Origin: Devosia sp. A8/3-2
GTDB lineage: Bacteria; Pseudomonadota; Alphaproteobacteria; Rhizobiales; Devosiaceae
Length of the DNA: 64,000 nt
Reading direction: 5' to 3'
Assembly (NCBI GenBank): GCA_025452255.1
Contig: CP104974.1
Coordinates: 2,768,156-2,832,155, forward strand
Position numbers and translations under genes: made by a program. Every line of letters begins with the position of its first letter. The stretch's first letter is position 1. The notes under the pieces were generated by a model. It ran no database searches and was not told the DNA's origin. It saw only the letters and a list, made by a program, of their open reading frames with translations. Below are positions 41,722-53,816 of the stretch, in pieces.

Positions 41722-42513
41722 ATGACGCGTAAAATCTGGTGGACCGACTTTTCGGCGTCCGATTTCAACAGTATCGACCCGGCCAAGACCATTGCCATCC
41801 TGCCGATCGCCGCGGTCGAGCAGCACGGCCCACATCTGCCGGTGGGTACGGACACGATCATCAACCAGTCGATGATGGAGCTGTTGGCGGCCCGTGCGTC
41901 GGCCGATTTGGATATCCGCATCCTGCCAGTCCAGGGCTATCGGCAAATCCAACGAACATATCTGGGCCAAGGGCACACTCAGCCATAAGGCAACCAATCT
42001 GATCGATGCTCGGACGCAGATCGGGCTGGAGGTGGCGCGGGCAGGGGTCCGCAAGATCGTTTTCGTCAATTCGCATGGCGGCAATGAAGAGATCATGGGC
42101 ATCGTCGCCCGTGAATTGCGCGTGCAGGCCGGCATGCTGGCCGTCAAAAGTGGCTGGCGCTTCACACCACCCGGGCTATTGAGCGAGCTCGAGCGCCGCC
42201 ATGGCATCCATGGTGGTGACGCCGAAACCTCGCTGATCCTGCATTTCCGGTCAGATCTGGTCGATATGAGCCGCGCCGAGAACTTCGTCTCCGTCGCCGC
42301 GCGACGAGGCCAGAATACAAATATCTGCGGCCCACCGGCGCCTTCGGCCACACCTACGCGTGGATCGCCTCCGACATCAATCCGGGCGGCGCGGCCGGCG
42401 ATGCCTCCATCGCAACGGCGGAGAAGGGCCGGGAGATAGCCGAGCACAATGTCGCCGGCATGCTCGAAGTCCTCGCCGAAATCGAACGCATGCCGTTGCC
42501 GGGCAGCCGCTAA
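41722..42513 (+). CDS. Creatininase-family amidohydrolase (two or more frameshifts)
   Basis: About 263 residues. Metal-binding creatininase motifs: AVEQHGPHLPVGTDTIINQS (Glu/His/Asp ligands) and KIVFVNSHGGNEEIMGIVAR. Also HGGDAETSLILHF, the late Glu ligand region. Breaks near 41940 (one G gained, then AIGKSNEHIWAKGTLSHKA) and near 42300-42320 (then KYLRPTGAFGHTYAWIASDI). The family includes creatininase, mycofactocin-associated peptidase and pyrimidine-pathway amidohydrolases, so the true substrate is open. Paired with RidA and divergent from the ABC importer operon. Confidence 0.87.
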
Positions 42514-42591
42514 GCAGGAGCGGTGATTTATCGAAATTGATGCAGTGCGAGGGGCGTGGTCTGTTGACCTCTGCCGCATATCCATCATTCG

Positions 42592-42607
42592 CATAATATA
42601 TATTATG
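42592..42607. repeat. Perfect 16-bp A/T palindrome between convergent genes
   Basis: The sequence CATAATATATATTATG is its own reverse complement. It sits in the 143-bp gap between the creatininase gene and the convergent MBL-fold gene, where operators are unusual. It has no flanking U tract, so it is not a standard terminator. Confidence 0.5.
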
Positions 42608-42656
42608 GAACTTATTTGTGCTGGAAAGTGCAGGTTTTGCGGCCTTCTCGGTCAAT

Positions 42657-43493
42657 CTACAGATTGAGGATGCGTCCAGACAGCACGTCGATCTGCATGC
42701 CATCGAATGCCGGCGTGACGTTGGCCGGCGTTGCGGCTTCCGTTGCCCGATAGTCGAGATCGATATGCATATTGGTCAGCACGGCCTGCCGCGGCGCGAA
42801 TTGTGCGATCAGGTCCGGGGTCTCAGGCAAGCTTAGATGGCTTGGATGCAGCGTCGGCCGTAGCGCATCGATCACCCAGAGCGAAAGCCCCGATATCGCC
42901 TCATGCGACTGCGGCGGAAATCCCGACAGATCGCAGCAATAGGCAAAGTCGCCGACGCGAAAGCCGAGCGAGGAAATATCGCCATGCGTCTGCTCGAACA
43001 CTCGGACCGCTATAGAGCCGCCCGGCCCGCCTACGACGCATTTCGCATCGGGCGCGATCTCGTGAGCGCTCAGAATGGGCGGATAGGAACTGCCGGACGG
43101 CGAAGCGAAGCAATAGCCGAAGGCTTCCCGGATACGTGCGCCCGTAGCTCGGGTGAAATACACATCGACCAGCCGCCGATTGTGCAGTGCCAGCACGCGC
43201 AGATCATCGATGCCATGGGTGTGGTCGGCGTGCTCATGGGTATAGAACACCGCCTCGACACGATCGACCTTGGCATCGAGCAGCTGTTCACGCAGGTCGC
43301 AGCCCGTATCGATCAAGACCCGCGTCGGCTCGCTGCTACCGTCACTCCAGCCTTCGATCAACAAGGAGCAGCGCCGCCGCCGGTTGCGCGGCTCGGCCGG
43401 ATCGCAATCGCCCCAGACATTGCCGATACGCGGCACGCCGCCCGATGAGCCGCACCCCGGGATCGTTGCGATGATCCGTTGCGCAGCCGCCAT
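42657..43493 (-). CDS. MBL-fold metallohydrolase, PhnP-like
   Basis: 278 residues, uninterrupted. The N-terminal IPGCGSSGGVPRIGNVWGDC and Cys-rich lead are typical of the PhnP/YycJ branch of metallo-beta-lactamase-fold enzymes; zinc motif THEHADH at 85-91, further ligands in QTHGD and NMHIDLDY. PhnP acts on cyclic ribosyl phosphates, but in Rhizobiales this gene normally follows tatD and metG and may have a housekeeping role. ATG 43493 abuts the tatD stop. Confidence 0.87.
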   Translation of the reverse strand: MAAAQRIIATIPGCGSSGGVPRIGNVWGDCDPAEPRNRRRRCSLLIEGWSDGSSEPTRVLIDTGCDLREQLLDAKVDRVEAVFYTHEHADHTHGIDDLRVLALHNRRLVDVYFTRATGARIREAFGYCFASPSGSSYPPILSAHEIAPDAKCVVGGPGGSIAVRVFEQTHGDISSLGFRVGDFAYCCDLSGFPPQSHEAISGLSLWVIDALRPTLHPSHLSLPETPDLIAQFAPRQAVLTNMHIDLDYRATEAATPANVTPAFDGMQIDVLSGRILNL

Positions 43494-44274
43494 CTAGGCG
43501 CTCAAGCCGGTTTTGGCGAACAACCGCGCAAAATTGGCCGTGGTCTGCTGGCCCAGCGTCGCCAGATCAATGCCACGGACCTCCGCCAATTTCTCCGCCG
43601 TATGCCGCACAAAAGACGGCTCATTGGATTGGCCACGATGCGGAATCGGCGCCAGATATGGCGCATCAGTCTCCACCAGATAGCGGTCAGCCGGCACAAT
43701 CTTGGCCACTTCGCGGATTTCCTCGGCATTTCGGAAGGTGATAATGCCAGAAAACGAAATATAGCCGCCCAGTGCGAGCGCTCTCTTGGCCAAATCCGTA
43801 CCCGCCGTGAAGCAATGCAGAACGAAAGGGAAGGCCCCCTGCCCGCTTTCTTCTTCCGGGATCGCCGCCATGTCCTCATCAGCCGCGCGGCTGTGGATAA
43901 CCAGTGGAAGACCTGTGGATCGTGCTGCCGCAATGTGCCGGCGCAAACCGGTCGCCTGCGCCTCGCGCGGGGCATTGTCATAGAAGTAGTCGAGCCCGGC
44001 TTCACCGATCGCAACGCAGCGCGGATGGGCCGAAAGCCGGACCAGGTCCTCGGTCTGGATATGCAATTCCTGATCCGCATTGTGCGGATGCGTGCCGACC
44101 GAGCACCACACGTTCGGGAAACGTTCCACGATGGCCGCATATCTGGAAAAGTTATCCACACGTGTGGATATCGTCACCATTCCGTCGACGCCCGCCGCCG
44201 CCGCGCGCCATCACGCCGTCGATATCACCGGCCGGGGCCTCGAAGTCGAGATGGCAATGACTGTCGATCAGCAT
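43494..44274 (-). CDS. tatD: TatD-family metal-dependent hydrolase (one frameshift)
   Basis: TIM-barrel nuclease/deoxyribonuclease. About 260 residues from ATG 44274: IDSHCHLDFEAPAGDIDGVM with the HxH ligands, then a lost GC unit near 44205, then GMVTISTRVDNFSRYAAIV. Later motifs: AIGEAGLDYFYD (Glu ligand), LVIHSRAADEDM, VLHCFTAG and VETDAPYLAP (Asp ligand). It starts 2 bases after the metG stop. Confidence 0.93.
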
Positions 44275-44276
44275 AG

Positions 44277-45825
<1,549 letters not shown>

Positions 45826-45829
<4 letters not shown>

Positions 45830-46853
45830 CGTGGCTCGGCGGAAACGGGAACAGTCAGTGAAACATGCTTTCTGATCGCATCGAAAATGGCGGCCAGCGT
45901 CTGTTTCATGTCCAGATTAATGCTGTCGGCCTCGGCGAGCAGGGCGTGTGCCTTGTCCCATAGCTCGTTGGCGGAGGCAAGGCGCTTGCAGGCGCCCTCT
46001 TGCATGGCCGCATTGCGGGCTTCGTCGGCCATCCAGTCGTCCAGCATTTCGCGGGCAAACGACAATTCGGTGCTTTGCGCATCCGCTCCCAGCGCATCCG
46101 CCAATTGCAGGCTCACACCGGCCGGATGGCGCAGCGGATCGGCCAGCCGAGCCTGAAGCGCGCCCAGAGCCGAGCCTTCCTCAAGCGCCAGTGTCTCAAA
46201 CGCCCGACGCGGCCGCCCCCGGCAAGCGCAACGGCTCGCTGCAATTCGGCCTCGCCCGGGGCATCCCCCTGCTCCATCAACACCGCGGCGACATCAGCAT
46301 CGGCAATCGGTCGCAGCGCCAGATTATGGCAGCGCGATTTGATCGTCGGCAGGAGCTGTCCCGGGCGGTGCGACACCAATAGGAACGTCGTGTCCGCCGG
46401 CGGCTCCTCCAGCGTTTTCAGCAAGGCATTGGCGGCCGATGGATTGCAATCGTCGATACTGTCAATGATCGCGACCCGGTGCCCCGCCCTGCCCCGCGTA
46501 TGATGGAGGGAATCGCGCACCTCGCGAATATCTTCCACGCGGATCACCGTGTAATAGCCCTTGCCGTCCTTGGGGCGGCGGCGCAGCAGGAAGACATTGG
46601 GGTGGGACATTGCCGCCACCTGCTCCTCAACGCGCCCCGCATCCTCATCGCCCGTCGCTACCAGAATCGCGGCAGCGATTTCAAAAGCAAACGTGGCTTT
46701 GCCTATGCCCTGCGGCCCATGCAGCAGGATGGCGCCCGGCAAGCGGTGCTCGGCAATATTGGCAAAAATGGCATTGCGCGCTGCATCATGTCCACGCGCC
46801 CGCTGGCGCCGCTCGGGTAGCGGCACGTCCTCAATAGCGTCGGGGTCGCTCAT
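45826..46853 (-). CDS. holB: DNA polymerase III delta-prime subunit (one frameshift)
   Basis: Clamp-loader subunit, about 342 residues from ATG 46853, overlapping the tmk stop. [20 protein letters not shown] is the degenerate Walker A region, [20 protein letters not shown] and [10 protein letters not shown] the sensor/SRC-like region (PxxTxKSRC appears as PTIKSRC). A break near 46200 leads to [20 protein letters not shown] and to the C-terminal collar domain. The unusual AAA+ Walker A is normal for delta-prime, which does not hydrolyse ATP in many species. Confidence 0.92.
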
Positions 46854-47535
46854 GCCTGCGAACCACGCAGTAGCTCGGGAAACCGTTGGCAAACCGCATC
46901 CCAGATTGTGGTTTCCGGGGCATCCGCGCTCTGTTCCGCTGATATCACGACGCAGCGGTCTGGATTGTTGCGAGCAATTTCAAGAAACCCCTCGCGCAGC
47001 CGCTTGTGCCAGTTCAGGTCTTCCTTTTCAAAGCGGTCGCCCGTCTGGGCCAGACCATCCTCGATGGCGCGCAGAGCCACGCGCTTGAACGCCGCCTCGG
47101 GATCCATATCCAGAATGATTGTCAGATCAGGCGTATGGCCGTCGAGCGCTAGCGTTTCGAGCCCGCGGATAAGTTTGTCATCGACGCCGCCCGTCAGCCC
47201 CTGATAGGCCCGGGTCGAGATCGTGAAAGCGGTCGCAGATCACCCGAGTCCCGGCCTGTAGATTCGGCTCGATCAGCTGCGTGACGTGATCCAGCCGCGC
47301 CGCGGCAAACAATACCGCCTCGGCTCCCGCGCCCCAGCTCTCCGACCGCCCCTGCAGAATGAACGAACGGATCGCCTCCGCGCGGCGTGCCGCCGGGCTC
47401 GCGCGTGCGCATGGCCTCGATGGACAGGCGATGCAGATTGGCCAGCAAGCGCTTGACCTGCGTCGATTTTCCGACGCCTTCGCCACCTTCAAAGGTGATG
47501 AAACGGGCCCGGTTGGTTTTTGGCGCTTCCAGCAT
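46850..47535 (-). CDS. tmk: Thymidylate kinase (two or more frameshifts)
   Basis: Phosphorylates dTMP for DNA synthesis; about 227 residues. P-loop FITFEGGEGVGKSTQVKRLL, DR motif MRTREPGGTPRAEAIR and CDRFHDSTRAY, and the lid region GDRFEKEDLNWHKRLREGFL. Breaks near 47400 and near 47225. ATG 47535; the start lies 21 bases downstream of the carboxypeptidase stop, so dac-tmk-holB-metG-tatD appears to be one transcriptional unit. Confidence 0.93.
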
Positions 47536-47556
47536 CAGCCAGTCTTTATCCCAGTC

Positions 47557-48717
47557 TTAGAGCCAGCCCAAGGCCAACTGCTTCAGCGCGTCGGTCGCAC
47601 GGCGCACGATATCGCCCTGCCCCACCGTTTCCGCGGCAAAGAGCGGCGCGGTCTGTACCAGTTGTTCGTCGCAGAACACGCGTAATTCTGCAACCTCGTC
47701 GCCCGCATTGACTGGCGGCATTAAGGGTCCCGTATAGACCACTGATGCGCCAAGGCATTTACGCGATCCACGGGGCAGATAGAGGGCAATTTCCCCGTTG
47801 CCAACCGGGCCGACGCTGCCACTCGTACCACCATAAACATTGGCATAGGCCACCACGGCGCCATCCGTATAAGCCGCAACCCGCTCGAAAGCCCGTGCGC
47901 CCTGGGTGATCAGCTTGCGCCCTTCTTCAGTGCGTTCCGCCATGGATTTGAGGCCATGCACCACGGCAATCAGCCGCCGCCCGCCATCATCGGTGGAAAT
48001 CACCGAGCCATAGCCCGCGGCTTCAGTGTGCCCAGTCTTGAGACCATCGACACCAATGCCCAGCTCGACCAGCGAATTGCGATTGGCCTGCTTGATGCGG
48101 TTCCACTCCATCTCCGGCTCGGAGAAATAGTGGTAATATTCGGGGAAATCATGGATCAGGTAGCGCGCCAAATTTGCCGGGTCGCGTGCAGTCACATGCA
48201 TGGCCGGGTCAGGCAGGCCCGTTGGATTGGTGAAAACCGAGCCTTCCAGCCCGATATCCTCTGCCAACTCGTTCATCATCGCGGCAAAGCTGGTTTCCGA
48301 GCCGGCAATGCCCTCGGCCAGCACGATAGCCGCGTCATTGCCCGATTGGATGATCACCGAACGGATGAGGTTTTCGACACTGATCTTGGAGTTCAACTCG
48401 GCGAACATGGTCGAGCCGCCAGAGGCCGCGCCGCCAGTGCGCCGGGCGTGTTCGGAGACGAAGAACTCGTCGCTCATCTTGACGCGCCTGGACCGGACCT
48501 CGTTGAACACGACGGCAATGGTCATGAGCTTGGCCATGCTGGCCGGCTCCATTGGCAGGTCGGCGTCTTTCTGGAAAATGACCGTGCCGGATTCTTCATC
48601 CATGAGGATGGCGAACTTAGCTTTGGTGTCGAAGGAGGCTTGCGCGAACGCCGGCGCGGTCAGCGCCAGCAGGAGGATAAGAATCTGCGCTATCAGTTTC
48701 ACGACCGGGCTTCCCAT
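47557..48717 (-). CDS. D-alanyl-D-alanine carboxypeptidase (class A low-molecular-weight PBP)
   Basis: Periplasmic D,D-carboxypeptidase trimming peptidoglycan stem peptides. 386 residues, uninterrupted. Signal peptide at 1-25 ending PAFAQA; the active-site tetrad S60-x-x-K63 (EPASMAKLM), the SGN motif S125-G126-N127 and KTG at 227-229 are all present. A C-terminal domain (PBP5/C-type) ends in an amphipathic helix (RRATDALKQLALGWL) that may anchor it to the membrane. Belongs to the DacA/DacC/DacF family. Confidence 0.93.
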   Translation of the reverse strand: MGSPVVKLIAQILILLLALTAPAFAQASFDTKAKFAILMDEESGTVIFQKDADLPMEPASMAKLMTIAVVFNEVRSRRVKMSDEFFVSEHARRTGGAASGGSTMFAELNSKISVENLIRSVIIQSGNDAAIVLAEGIAGSETSFAAMMNELAEDIGLEGSVFTNPTGLPDPAMHVTARDPANLARYLIHDFPEYYHYFSEPEMEWNRIKQANRNSLVELGIGVDGLKTGHTEAAGYGSVISTDDGGRRLIAVVHGLKSMAERTEEGRKLITQGARAFERVAAYTDGAVVAYANVYGGTSGSVGPVGNGEIALYLPRGSRKCLGASVVYTGPLMPPVNAGDEVAELRVFCDEQLVQTAPLFAAETVGQGDIVRRATDALKQLALGWL

Positions 48718-48772
48718 CGCTTGCAGGCCGCAGCCCGGCCGGCACCAAGGATAGCCGCGCCGGCTTTATAAA

Positions 48773-49813
48773 CTAATAGAGATTTATGTCGTTGAGGCCA
48801 AGTTTTCGCGCCAGCGTGATAGCGTCTTCGCGACCAACGCCGGGCTTGAGATAAGTCAGCGTTAGCCGCGTTGCTGGCTTGCCATTGACGGAAACTGGCT
48901 CTTCCAGAACCGAACCGATAACGGCAAATTGTTCAGACAGCGCAACTGCATTGGCCTCATCCGAGAACACACCAAGCCCCAGCTTGATCGTGCGCGAGTC
49001 GGCATCCACCGACTTGGCCCAATCCTGCAGGTCAGGCGCCTTCGTTGCCATGGCATTGACCGCGGCGAAGGCGGTACCGATGTTCGCGTCCTGGGCCTGC
49101 GGCGTGGTGTCGGAATAAGAGAATAGATTGCCGAAGAAATTGCCGGCCATGTCAGCAAGGCTATTGGTGCCATCGGCATAGCGGGTGCCGCCGGTGATGG
49201 GTGGACCATTGTAGCTGGCCAGTAGCGCGCAGGTGTCGTCGCCCTCAAGCGGCGCCTTGCCGACATATTCGACCTGCACCTGTGCCGAGCCGTTGTTGAC
49301 ATAGCCGAGCATCTCGGCGGCGCGGTGGGACAGGTCCATGATGCGGCCGGGGAGATAGGGGCCACGGTCGTTGACGCGCACCACGATGGAGCGGCCATTT
49401 TCCGCGTTGGTCACCCGGACATAGGATGGCAGGGGCAGCGTGGGGTGGGCGCCGGTGATAGCATTGGCGGAGAATATCTCGCCATTGGCGGTGCGGCGGC
49501 CGTGGAAATCGGAGCCATACCGGGAGGCGTTGCCGACGGCACGATAGTTCGGATCCTCTTGAGGAACATAGGTTTTTCCGCGGACAGTATAGGGCTGGCC
49601 GACTCGGTAGCGCCCTCCCCCTTTGGGCGGATTGGGATTGTTGGTGACGCGGGGAGAAACGCCGACGCCATATTCCTTGGAGCTGAAGGCGCCGCGCTTG
49701 ACAGTGGCGCCGAGGCCGCCGGTATAGCAGGCGGCGAGTGTGGGGGCGATCAGGGCGCCGAGGGCCACGAGGCGGATGGCTTGGCGCCAAGGGGTCATCG
49801 TCACGGTACGCAA
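48773..49813 (-). CDS. rlpA: Septal-ring lytic transglycosylase-like lipoprotein RlpA
   Basis: About 346 residues; ATG 49798 (MTPWRQAIRLV) may be the true start. N-terminal lipoprotein signal with lipobox TLAAC. The double-psi beta-barrel reads ASRYGSDFHGRRTANGEIF, LPSYVRVTNAENGRSIVVRV and NDRGPYLPGRIMDLSHRAAE, with the conserved Asp of the catalytic site. A C-terminal SPOR-like domain (IKLGLGVFSDEANAVALSEQ) would bind denuded septal peptidoglycan. Uninterrupted. Confidence 0.92.
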   Translation of the reverse strand: MRTVTMTPWRQAIRLVALGALIAPTLAACYTGGLGATVKRGAFSSKEYGVGVSPRVTNNPNPPKGGGRYRVGQPYTVRGKTYVPQEDPNYRAVGNASRYGSDFHGRRTANGEIFSANAITGAHPTLPLPSYVRVTNAENGRSIVVRVNDRGPYLPGRIMDLSHRAAEMLGYVNNGSAQVQVEYVGKAPLEGDDTCALLASYNGPPITGGTRYADGTNSLADMAGNFFGNLFSYSDTTPQAQDANIGTAFAAVNAMATKAPDLQDWAKSVDADSRTIKLGLGVFSDEANAVALSEQFAVIGSVLEEPVSVNGKPATRLTLTYLKPGVGREDAITLARKLGLNDINLY

Positions 49814-50005
49814 ACTCTTACGCTGGTCACACTAATACGCACAGATCATAACGCGATCTCGTGCCGTAATGTGCAGAGAACCCTTTTCTGGTTTCAGTCA
49901 GGTTAAAGGGAACAGACTGTTAGCGTTGAGCGTAGCATTTGACGTAAATTGGTGATGCATCGGTGCGAAATGTGACAGCACTCCTGTCCTTGCATCCCAC
50001 GGGAT

Positions 50006-50021
50006 ATAAAGATATCTTTAT
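50006..50021. promoter_or_regulatory. Perfect 16-bp palindromic operator upstream of metH
   Basis: ATAAAGATATCTTTAT is a perfect palindrome ending 30 bases before the metH ATG. Position and sequence fit an ArsR-type operator; the SAH-sensing repressor SahR is known to control methionine-cycle genes including metH in proteobacteria through GATATC-centred palindromes. The regulator gene is not in the window and no riboswitch fold was recognised here. Confidence 0.6.
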
Positions 50022-50051
50022 GTCACTGGGAATATCGATCGAACCGAGGTG

Positions 50052-53000
50052 ATGGCGATGAGCCAGCATGAGAACGCCCATATCCCCGACTGGAACGAGG
50101 TCCGCTCCGCGCTGGCCCGAGCCGCGCGTGAGCGCATCCTGATTCTGGACGGCGCCATGGGCACCATGATTCAGCGCCTCAAACTCACCGAGGAAAATTT
50201 CCGCGGTGAGCGGTTCCACGGATTGGAAGCTGCCGCTGCAAGGCAATAACGACCTGCTGGTTATAACCGAACCGCAGATGATCGAGGATATCCATTACCA
50301 GTACTTCATGGCTGGTGCCGATATCGCCGAGACCAACACGTTTTCGGCGACCTCGGTGGCGCAGGCCGACTATGCCTGCGAAAGCGCGGTCTATGACATC
50401 AACTACCGTGGTGTGCTCGTCGCGCGCGCGCTGCGTTGCGGGCTGAGGCCGAAGACGGAAAGCGGCGGTTCGTAGCGGGTGCGCTTGGACCGACCAACAA
50501 GACCTCGTCCATGTCCACGGACGTCAACAGCCCCGGCCACCGCGCCATTACCTTTGACGAGCTGGTCGTGGCCTATGGCGAAGCCATCAGAGGCCCGGTC
50601 GATGCCGGCGCCGACCTGCTGCTGTTTGAAACCATCACCGATACGCTGAACACTAAGGCCGGCATCTTCGCCGCCCAAAAGCTGTTCCACGAACGCCGCA
50701 TCGATGTGCCGGTCATGATTTCCGGCACGATCACCGATCTTTCCGGCCGCACCCTCTCCGGCCAGACACCGACGGCGTTCTGGTATTCGGTGCGCCACGC
50801 CAATCCGCTGACCATCGGGCTCAACTGTGCGCTGGGCGCCAATGCCATGCGCGCGCATCTGGGCGAATTGTCCGATGTGGCCGACACCTTTATCTGCGCC
50901 TATCCCAATGCCGGCCTGCCCAATGCCTTCGGGCAGTATGACGAAACGCCCGAATTCATGGCCGAACAGATCGAAGGCTTCGCCGCCTCGGGCTATGTCA
51001 ATATCGTTGGCGGCTGCTGCGGCTCGACACCGGACCATATCCGCGCCATCGCGCAGGCGGTGTCCAAGCACAAGCCCCGCGTGGTGCCGGAAGCCGACAA
51101 GCTGCTGCGTCTATCGGGCCTTGAGCCCTTTACGCTGACCAGCGATATTCCCTTCGTCAATGTCGGCGAACGCACCAATGTCACCGGCTCCGCCCGCTTC
51201 CGCAAGCTGATCACCGCTGGCGACTATACCGCTGCGCTCGATGTGGCGCGTGATCAGGTGGCCAATGGCGCACAGGTCATCGACATCAACATGGACGAGG
51301 GCCTGATCGACTCCAAACAGGTGATGATCGAATTCCTCAACCTGCTGGCCGCCGAACCCGACATCGCCAAAGTGCCGCTGATGATCGACAGCTCCAAATG
51401 GGAGGTGATCGAGGCGGGTCTGAAATGCGTGCAGGGCAAGGCCCCGGTCAATTCCATCTCGATGAAGGAAGGCGAAGAGCAGTTTCTGCATCACGCCCGC
51501 ACGGTGCGCGCCTATGGCGCTGCCGTGGTGGTGATGGCGTTTGACGAGCAGGGCCGAGCCGACACGCTGGAGCGCAAGGTCGAAATCTGCTCCCGCGCCT
51601 ATAAACTGCTCACCGAGGAAGTCGGCTTCCCGCCCGAAGATATCGTGTTCGACCCCAATGTCTTCGCGGTCGCCACCGGCATCGAGGAGCACAATGGCTA
51701 TGGCGTCGCCTTCCTTGAGGCGACCAAGATCATCACCGACACCCTGCCCCATGTGCATATTTCGGGCGGTATCTCGAACCTCAGCTTCTCGTTCCGCGGC
51801 AATGAGCCGGTGCGCGAGGCCATGCATGCTGTATTTTTGTACTATGCCATCCAGAATGGCATGGACATGGGCATCGTCAATGCCGGCCAGCTGGCCGTCT
51901 ATGAGAGCATCGACAAGGAACTGCGCGACGCCTGCGAGGACGTGATCCTCAACCGGCGCGAGGACGGCACCGATCGCCTGCTGGCACTTGCCGAGCGCTA
52001 TCGTGGCTCCGCCGGCAAGGAAGTTGCCGCCAAGGATTTGAGCTGGCGCGAAAAGTCCGTCGAGGACCGCATCGCCCATGCCCCGGTCAATGGCATCACC
52101 GAATATATCGATGCCGACACCGAGGAAGCCCGCCAAAAGCTACCGCGGCCGCTGCATGTCATCGAAGGCCCGCTCATGGCCGGGATGAGCATTGTTGGCG
52201 ACCTGTTCGGCTCGGGCAAGATGTTCCTGCCGCAGGTGGTGAAATCCGCCCGCGTGATGAAGCAGGCCGTGGCTTTGCTGCTGCCCTATATGGAAGCCGA
52301 AAAAAATGCCGATGGTAACGCCACTGGCCGCCAAAGCGCCGGCAAGGTGCTGATGGCGACGGTGAAAGGCGATGTGCACGATATCGGCAAGAACATCGTG
52401 GGCGTCGTGCTGAGCTGCAACAATTACGAGATCATCGATCTGGGCGTCATGGTGCCCACGGCCAAGATCTTGCAGACGGCGCGCGACGAGAATGTCGACA
52501 TTATCGGGCTCTCCGGCCTCATCACCCCTTCTGCTCGACGAGATGGTGCATGTGGCCGCCGAAATGGAGCGCGAAGGCTTCGACATTCCCCTGCTGATCG
52601 GCGGGGCAACGACCAGCCGCGTCCACACGGCCGTCAAAATTCACCCGCGCTACGAACGCGGCCGGAGCCGTCTATGTCAACGACGCCAGCCGCGCCGTGG
52701 GTGTGGTGGGCAATTTGTTGTCGAAGGACACCAAGGTGACCTTCATCGAACAGGTGCGCGCCGAATATGCCAAGGCCGCCAATGCCCATTTGCGGGCCGA
52801 GGAAGAAAAGCAGCGCCTGCCATTGGCCAAGGCTCGCGCCAATGCCTTCAAGCCGGATTGGTCGGGCTATACGCCGCCCAAGCCGAGCTTCTCGGGCACG
52901 CGTGTGTTCGACGACTACGACCTAGAAACGCTGGCGAAATATATCGACTGGACGCCCTTCTTCCAGACCCGGGAGCTCAAGGGGCGCTACCCCGCCATTC

Positions 53001-53812
53001 TGCAGGACGAGAAGCAGGGCGAGGCCGCGCGGCAGCTCTTTGCCGATGCGCAGAAGATGCTCAAGCAGATTATCGACGAGCAATGGTTTCACCCCCGCGC
53101 CGTGGTCGGCTTCTGGCCGGCCAATGCGGTGGGCGACGATATCCGGCTGTATCAGGATGAAGGGCGCGCCGATGAACTGGCCACGCTGTTCACCCTGCGC
53201 CAGCAGCTGAGCAAGCGCGATGGCAAGCCGAACATGGCCCTGAGCGATTTTGTGGCGCCGGCCGGCACCCCGGACTATCTCGGGGCCTTCGTCGTTACCG
53301 CGGGCCTTGAGGAAGTGGCCATTGCCGAGCGCTTCGAAAAGCAGAATGACGATTATTCGTCCATTCTGGTCAAAGCCCCGGCCGACCGCTTTGCCGAGGC
53401 CTTTGCCGAGGCCATGCATGAGCGGGTGCGTCGCGAATTCTGGGGCTATGGCGCCAGCGAAACCTTCGCGCCCGAGGAATTGGCCGGCGAACCCTATCAG
53501 GGCATCCGCCCTGCCCCGGGCTATCCAGCCCAGCCCGACCACACGGAAAAAACCACCCTGTTCCGCCTGCTCGACGCCGAAAAGAATGCCGGCGTGACGC
53601 TGACGGAAAGCTACGCCATGTGGCCCGGCTCATCTGTCTCGGGCCTCTATTTCAGCCACCCGGATTCCTATTATTTCGGCGTGGCCAAGGTGGAGCGCGA
53701 CCGAGTGCTGGACTATGCGCAGCGCAAGGGCATGAAGGTGGAAGAGGTCGAGCGCTGGCTCGGCCCGATCCTCAACTACATCCCCGGCCCCGCCATCGTG
53801 GCGGCGGAGTAA
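50052..53812 (+). CDS. metH: Cobalamin-dependent methionine synthase (four frameshifts)
   Basis: Transfers methyl from methyltetrahydrofolate through B12 to homocysteine. About 1253 residues, four modules. Homocysteine domain with zinc Cys residues in GLNCALG and [10 protein letters not shown]; pterin-binding domain ([24 protein letters not shown]); B12 domain with [12 protein letters not shown] (the B12-ligand His) and, after a break, [21 protein letters not shown]-terminal SAM-dependent reactivation domain ([32 protein letters not shown]). Breaks near 50221, 50432, 52530 and 52665. Starts at ATG 50052; an in-frame GTG lies 3 bases earlier. Confidence 0.95.
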
Positions 53813-53816
53813 TGGC

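Noticed and set aside
49814..50051. A SAM riboswitch upstream of metH
   Set aside because: I found no riboswitch-like set of stems in this 238-bp leader; the perfect palindrome next to the start is better explained as a protein operator.
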